From the NCBI GenBank assembly GCA_936928855.1, contig CAKZHZ010000048.1, positions 9,694 through 73,693 of the forward strand: DNA of 64,000 bases. The letters run 5' to 3'. This DNA comes from an uncultured Polycyclovorans sp. (GTDB lineage: Bacteria > Pseudomonadota > Gammaproteobacteria > Nevskiales > Nevskiaceae). The stretch's first letter is position 1; every line of letters starts with the position of its first letter. The notes beneath the pieces were generated by a model. The model was not told the DNA's origin. It saw only the letters and a program-made list of their open reading frames with translations, and made no database searches. A program made the position numbers and the translations under genes. Of this stretch, positions 62,052 to 64,000 are shown piece by piece.

Positions 62052-62726
62052 ATGAGCGCCGATTCACCCACCATCATCATTGCCGATGATCACCCGTTGT
62101 TCGGTGTGGCGCTGCGTCTGGGCGTGCAGCGGCTGGTGCCGAACGCCAAGGTGGTCGAAGTCCAGAGCTTCGCCACCTTGCGTGAGGCTGCAGAAGGGCA
62201 TCCCGAAGCCAGTCTGGTGCTACTGGATCTGATGATGCCGGACGTCGATGGTTTGTCGGCCTTGCAGTATCTGCGTGACAACTTCCCTGCCCTGCGGGTG
62301 GCGATCATTTCAGCCCTCGACACGTCGAGTTGGGTGCGTTCGGCTGAAGCGCTGGGCGCCGTTGGGTTCCTGCCCAAGTCCACCAGCCACACGCACGTTC
62401 AGAGTGTGCTCGAAACGCTCATAAAAGGCGGTTCGTGGTGGCCCTCATCCGTCAGCTATTCGCCCACTGCTGGCGAGGCGGCGGCTTGGGAAGAACGTCT
62501 GGAAAGATTATCAAGGCAGGAGCTGCGCATTCTCCTGCGGATCAAGGACGGGAAACTCAACAAGCAGATCGCTTACGAGCTTGGCATCGCCGAGTCCACT
62601 GTCAAAACCCACATCACGATGCTGCTGCGCAAGCTGGATTTGAGTAGCCGCACGCAAGCCGCGGTGCTCGCGCAACGACTGCTCTCCAGCAAGAGCCCTG
62701 GTGCAGACTCCTCGGACGGACATTGA
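62052..62726 (+). CDS. NarL/LuxR-family response regulator
   Basis: A 224-residue regulator. The receiver domain has IIIADDHPLFGVAL and the phospho-Asp in LVLLDLMMPDVDGL (about residue 59). The C-terminal LuxR-type helix-turn-helix is LRILLRIKDGKLNKQIAYEL, then IAESTVKTHITMLLRKL. It begins 30 bases after the hybrid kinase stop and is the probable output of the Hpt/hybrid-kinase relay. It converges on the adhesin gene, and 62727-62861 contains no recognisable gene or clear terminator. Confidence 0.94.
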   Translation: MSADSPTIIIADDHPLFGVALRLGVQRLVPNAKVVEVQSFATLREAAEGHPEASLVLLDLMMPDVDGLSALQYLRDNFPALRVAIISALDTSSWVRSAEALGAVGFLPKSTSHTHVQSVLETLIKGGSWWPSSVSYSPTAGEAAAWEERLERLSRQELRILLRIKDGKLNKQIAYELGIAESTVKTHITMLLRKLDLSSRTQAAVLAQRLLSSKSPGADSSDGH

Positions 62727-62861
62727 GAGGACGGTACAACCGCGTACCGAACACCTTGGAAAATGCCGCCCACGCCTGCGCGCGAGATGACTGTGCAGGG
62801 GCGGAAGGTTGACGTTCGGACTGCACCGGAGCGGATCTGGTGGCGTATTCGTGCTGCGGCC

Positions 62862-64000
62862 TCACCAGCTCACCCCGAAGCCCACACCGACCGAATTTTC
62901 GCTGCCACTCAGACTACCGCCCAAGGTCAGCGCTGCACGATCGCCGAAGTGGCGTTGTACCCCCAGGGCCACCGCGCTGCTGCCGTTCATGCTGCCCACC
63001 CCCATCGCCAGGCGGGTATCGCCACGCAGCGCTGACGCCGCTGCACTGGCCTGTACCTGGGCCGCCCCCAGCGCTCCGATGCGATCGATGCGCCGGTCCA
63101 GCTGTCCCAGGCCTTGTTCGAGGTCCAGCTGCAGGTCGCCGACGCTGGTGCTCAGTTCGTCGAAACGCTGGTCGGTATAGACGTGAGCGGCTTCCAGGGT
63201 CTGCTCATCGGCCAGCAACATCTGGTTCAGATTGACGGCATCGGTGTCCTGGGTGCCTGCTGCAACATTGGTGATACGACGCTGCTGTGAAGCGCTGCCT
63301 ACCGATACGGTGTCGGCCTCATCCGCCACCGAACCGTTGCCGATGGCCACGCTGTTGTCGGCCGTGGCCTGAGCGTTATTGCCAACAGCGACGGCAAAGT
63401 TGCCCGCTGCGACAGCCTCGTCTCCGAGTGCCGTGGTATTGGTGCCCAGCGCCTGTGCGCCGGCACCGACCGCGACCGACGAAGCGGCAATCGCGTTGGC
63501 GCCGATGGCCACCGAGCCATCGGACTGAGCCTGGGCACCCGGACCGCACTGGATCGCCGTATCCATCGTGCCCAGCCCGCAACCGGAGGTAGAGCGTACC
63601 CACTCGGCCTCGGTGCCGTCATAGCCGTTGTTGACGGCAATCTGGTAGGCGCTCAAGCCGTCCGCGCCATCGGCACCGCGTTCGCCTTGCGGGCCCTGGG
63701 GGCCAGTCGGACCCTCCGGCCCCTGCGGACCACTCGGGCCTTCAGGACCCTGTGGGCCAGTCGGACCTTCGGGCCCCTGCGGGCCACTCGGGCCTTCCGG
63801 TCCCTGTGGGCCAGTCGGACCCTCCGGCCCCTGCGGACCACTCGGACCTTCAGGACCCTGTGGGCCAGTCGGACCCTCCGCCCCCTGCGGACCACTCGGA
63901 CCTTCCGGTCCCTGTGGGCCAGTCGGACCTTCGGGCCCCTGCGGGCCACTCGGACCTTCCGGTCCCTGTGGGCCAGTCGGACCTTCGGGCCCCTGCGGGC
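62862..64000 (-). CDS. YadA-type trimeric autotransporter adhesin with collagen-like stalk, 5'-partial
   Basis: Only the C-terminal 379 or so codons are inside the window; the reading frame runs off the right edge. From the edge inward come a collagen-like Gly-Pro-X stalk (GPQGPEGPTGPQGPEGPSG type, to about 63670) and a DGLSAYQIAVNNGYDGTEAE segment. YadA head-like repeats follow (SVAIGANAIAASSVAVGAG, ALGDEAVAAGNFAVAVGNN), then a neck/stalk with ITNVAAGTQDTDAVNLNQ and a coiled coil. The C-terminal YadA anchor (LAMGVGSMNGSSAVALGVQR) ends GVGFGVSW. It is a type Vc secreted surface adhesin. No signal peptide can be seen because the start is missing. Confidence 0.9.
   Translation of the reverse strand, partial: PQGPEGPTGPQGPEGPSGPQGPEGPTGPQGPEGPSGPQGAEGPTGPQGPEGPSGPQGPEGPTGPQGPEGPSGPQGPEGPTGPQGPEGPSGPQGPEGPTGPQGPQGERGADGADGLSAYQIAVNNGYDGTEAEWVRSTSGCGLGTMDTAIQCGPGAQAQSDGSVAIGANAIAASSVAVGAGAQALGTNTTALGDEAVAAGNFAVAVGNNAQATADNSVAIGNGSVADEADTVSVGSASQQRRITNVAAGTQDTDAVNLNQMLLADEQTLEAAHVYTDQRFDELSTSVGDLQLDLEQGLGQLDRRIDRIGALGAAQVQASAAASALRGDTRLAMGVGSMNGSSAVALGVQRHFGDRAALTLGGSLSGSENSVGVGFGVSW
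63706..64000 (-). repeat. 54-bp tandem repeats coding for collagen-like Gly-Pro-X units
   Basis: The stretch GTCGGACC(C/T)TC(C/G)G recurs every 54 bp (63706, 63760, 63814, 63868, 63922, 63976), about five and a half copies to the window edge. Each unit encodes six Gly-X-Y triplets. Differences are mostly third-position changes. One copy (near 63877) changes a Pro to Ala (GPQGAEGP). Confidence 0.9.

Overview
The window is high-GC DNA from a Gram-negative proteobacterium. TonB-dependent receptors, GlnE, GreB, a PA3496-like acidic protein, a type IV pilin behind a sigma-54-type promoter, RND pumps and a trimeric autotransporter together point to a gammaproteobacterium, perhaps near Nevskiales/Solimonadaceae. 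The lineage is an inference, because no rRNA is present.

Layout. 1-5.6 kb: the 3' part of a giant secreted 5'-nucleotidase/nuclease with a tandemly duplicated domain. 5.7-14.7 kb: housekeeping genes (amidase, glnE, ilvE, a D-aminoacylase-type amidohydrolase, a LOG-family protein, a PA3496-like protein and a DUF2064 glycosyltransferase). 14.8-15.1 kb: tRNA-Ala(CGC) followed by tandem repeats derived from the tRNA. 15.3-19.5 kb: an LTA-synthase-like membrane transferase and an OmpR-type two-component system. 19.7-26.1 kb: an iron-type locus behind a Fur-box-like promoter, holding a delta-60 lipoprotein, an imelysin-like lipoprotein, an HTTM (vitamin-K-dependent gamma-carboxylase-like) membrane enzyme and a FecA-like receptor. 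26.3-35.2 kb: a hydrolase, a MAPEG protein, and a minus-strand run of ketopantoate reductase, SelO, an RND adaptor/pump and an ion channel. 35.3-41.3 kb: a LolA-like periplasmic protein with an MMPL-type exporter fused to a cyclic-nucleotide-binding domain, then GreB and PhoD. 41.3-46.6 kb: TetR/SDR, a tandem UspA, a methyltransferase with a zeta-like kinase and ParD-like antitoxin, PhzF and DUF2834. 46.7-53.8 kb: an accessory region with a MITE-like element, cupin, two cold-shock-domain membrane proteins, a type IV pilin followed by visibly AT-richer sulfatase and GDPD-like genes, and VapBC. 53.9-54.2 kb: palindromic repeats. 54.4-58.8 kb: a 1,477-residue TonB receptor that appears fused to a second outer-membrane barrel. 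59.1-62.7 kb: a complete phosphorelay (Hpt, CHASE hybrid kinase, NarL-type regulator). 62.9-64 kb: the 3' end of a YadA-type adhesin with a collagen-like stalk, running out of the window.

How the genes work together. The nucleotidase/nuclease and PhoD suggest phosphate scavenging from extracellular DNA and esters. The Fur-box locus looks like an iron-acquisition unit with an unexpected gamma-carboxylase. It keeps the His and Lys corresponding to the two catalytic residues of human GGCX, at the same 58-residue spacing, and is the strongest candidate here for an undescribed system. The pilin, its sigma-54-type promoter and the AT-rich membrane sulfatase/phosphodiesterase pair suggest a horizontally acquired pilin module that may include pilin modification. 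The fused TonB receptor, the phosphorelay and the adhesin make up a surface and sensing block.
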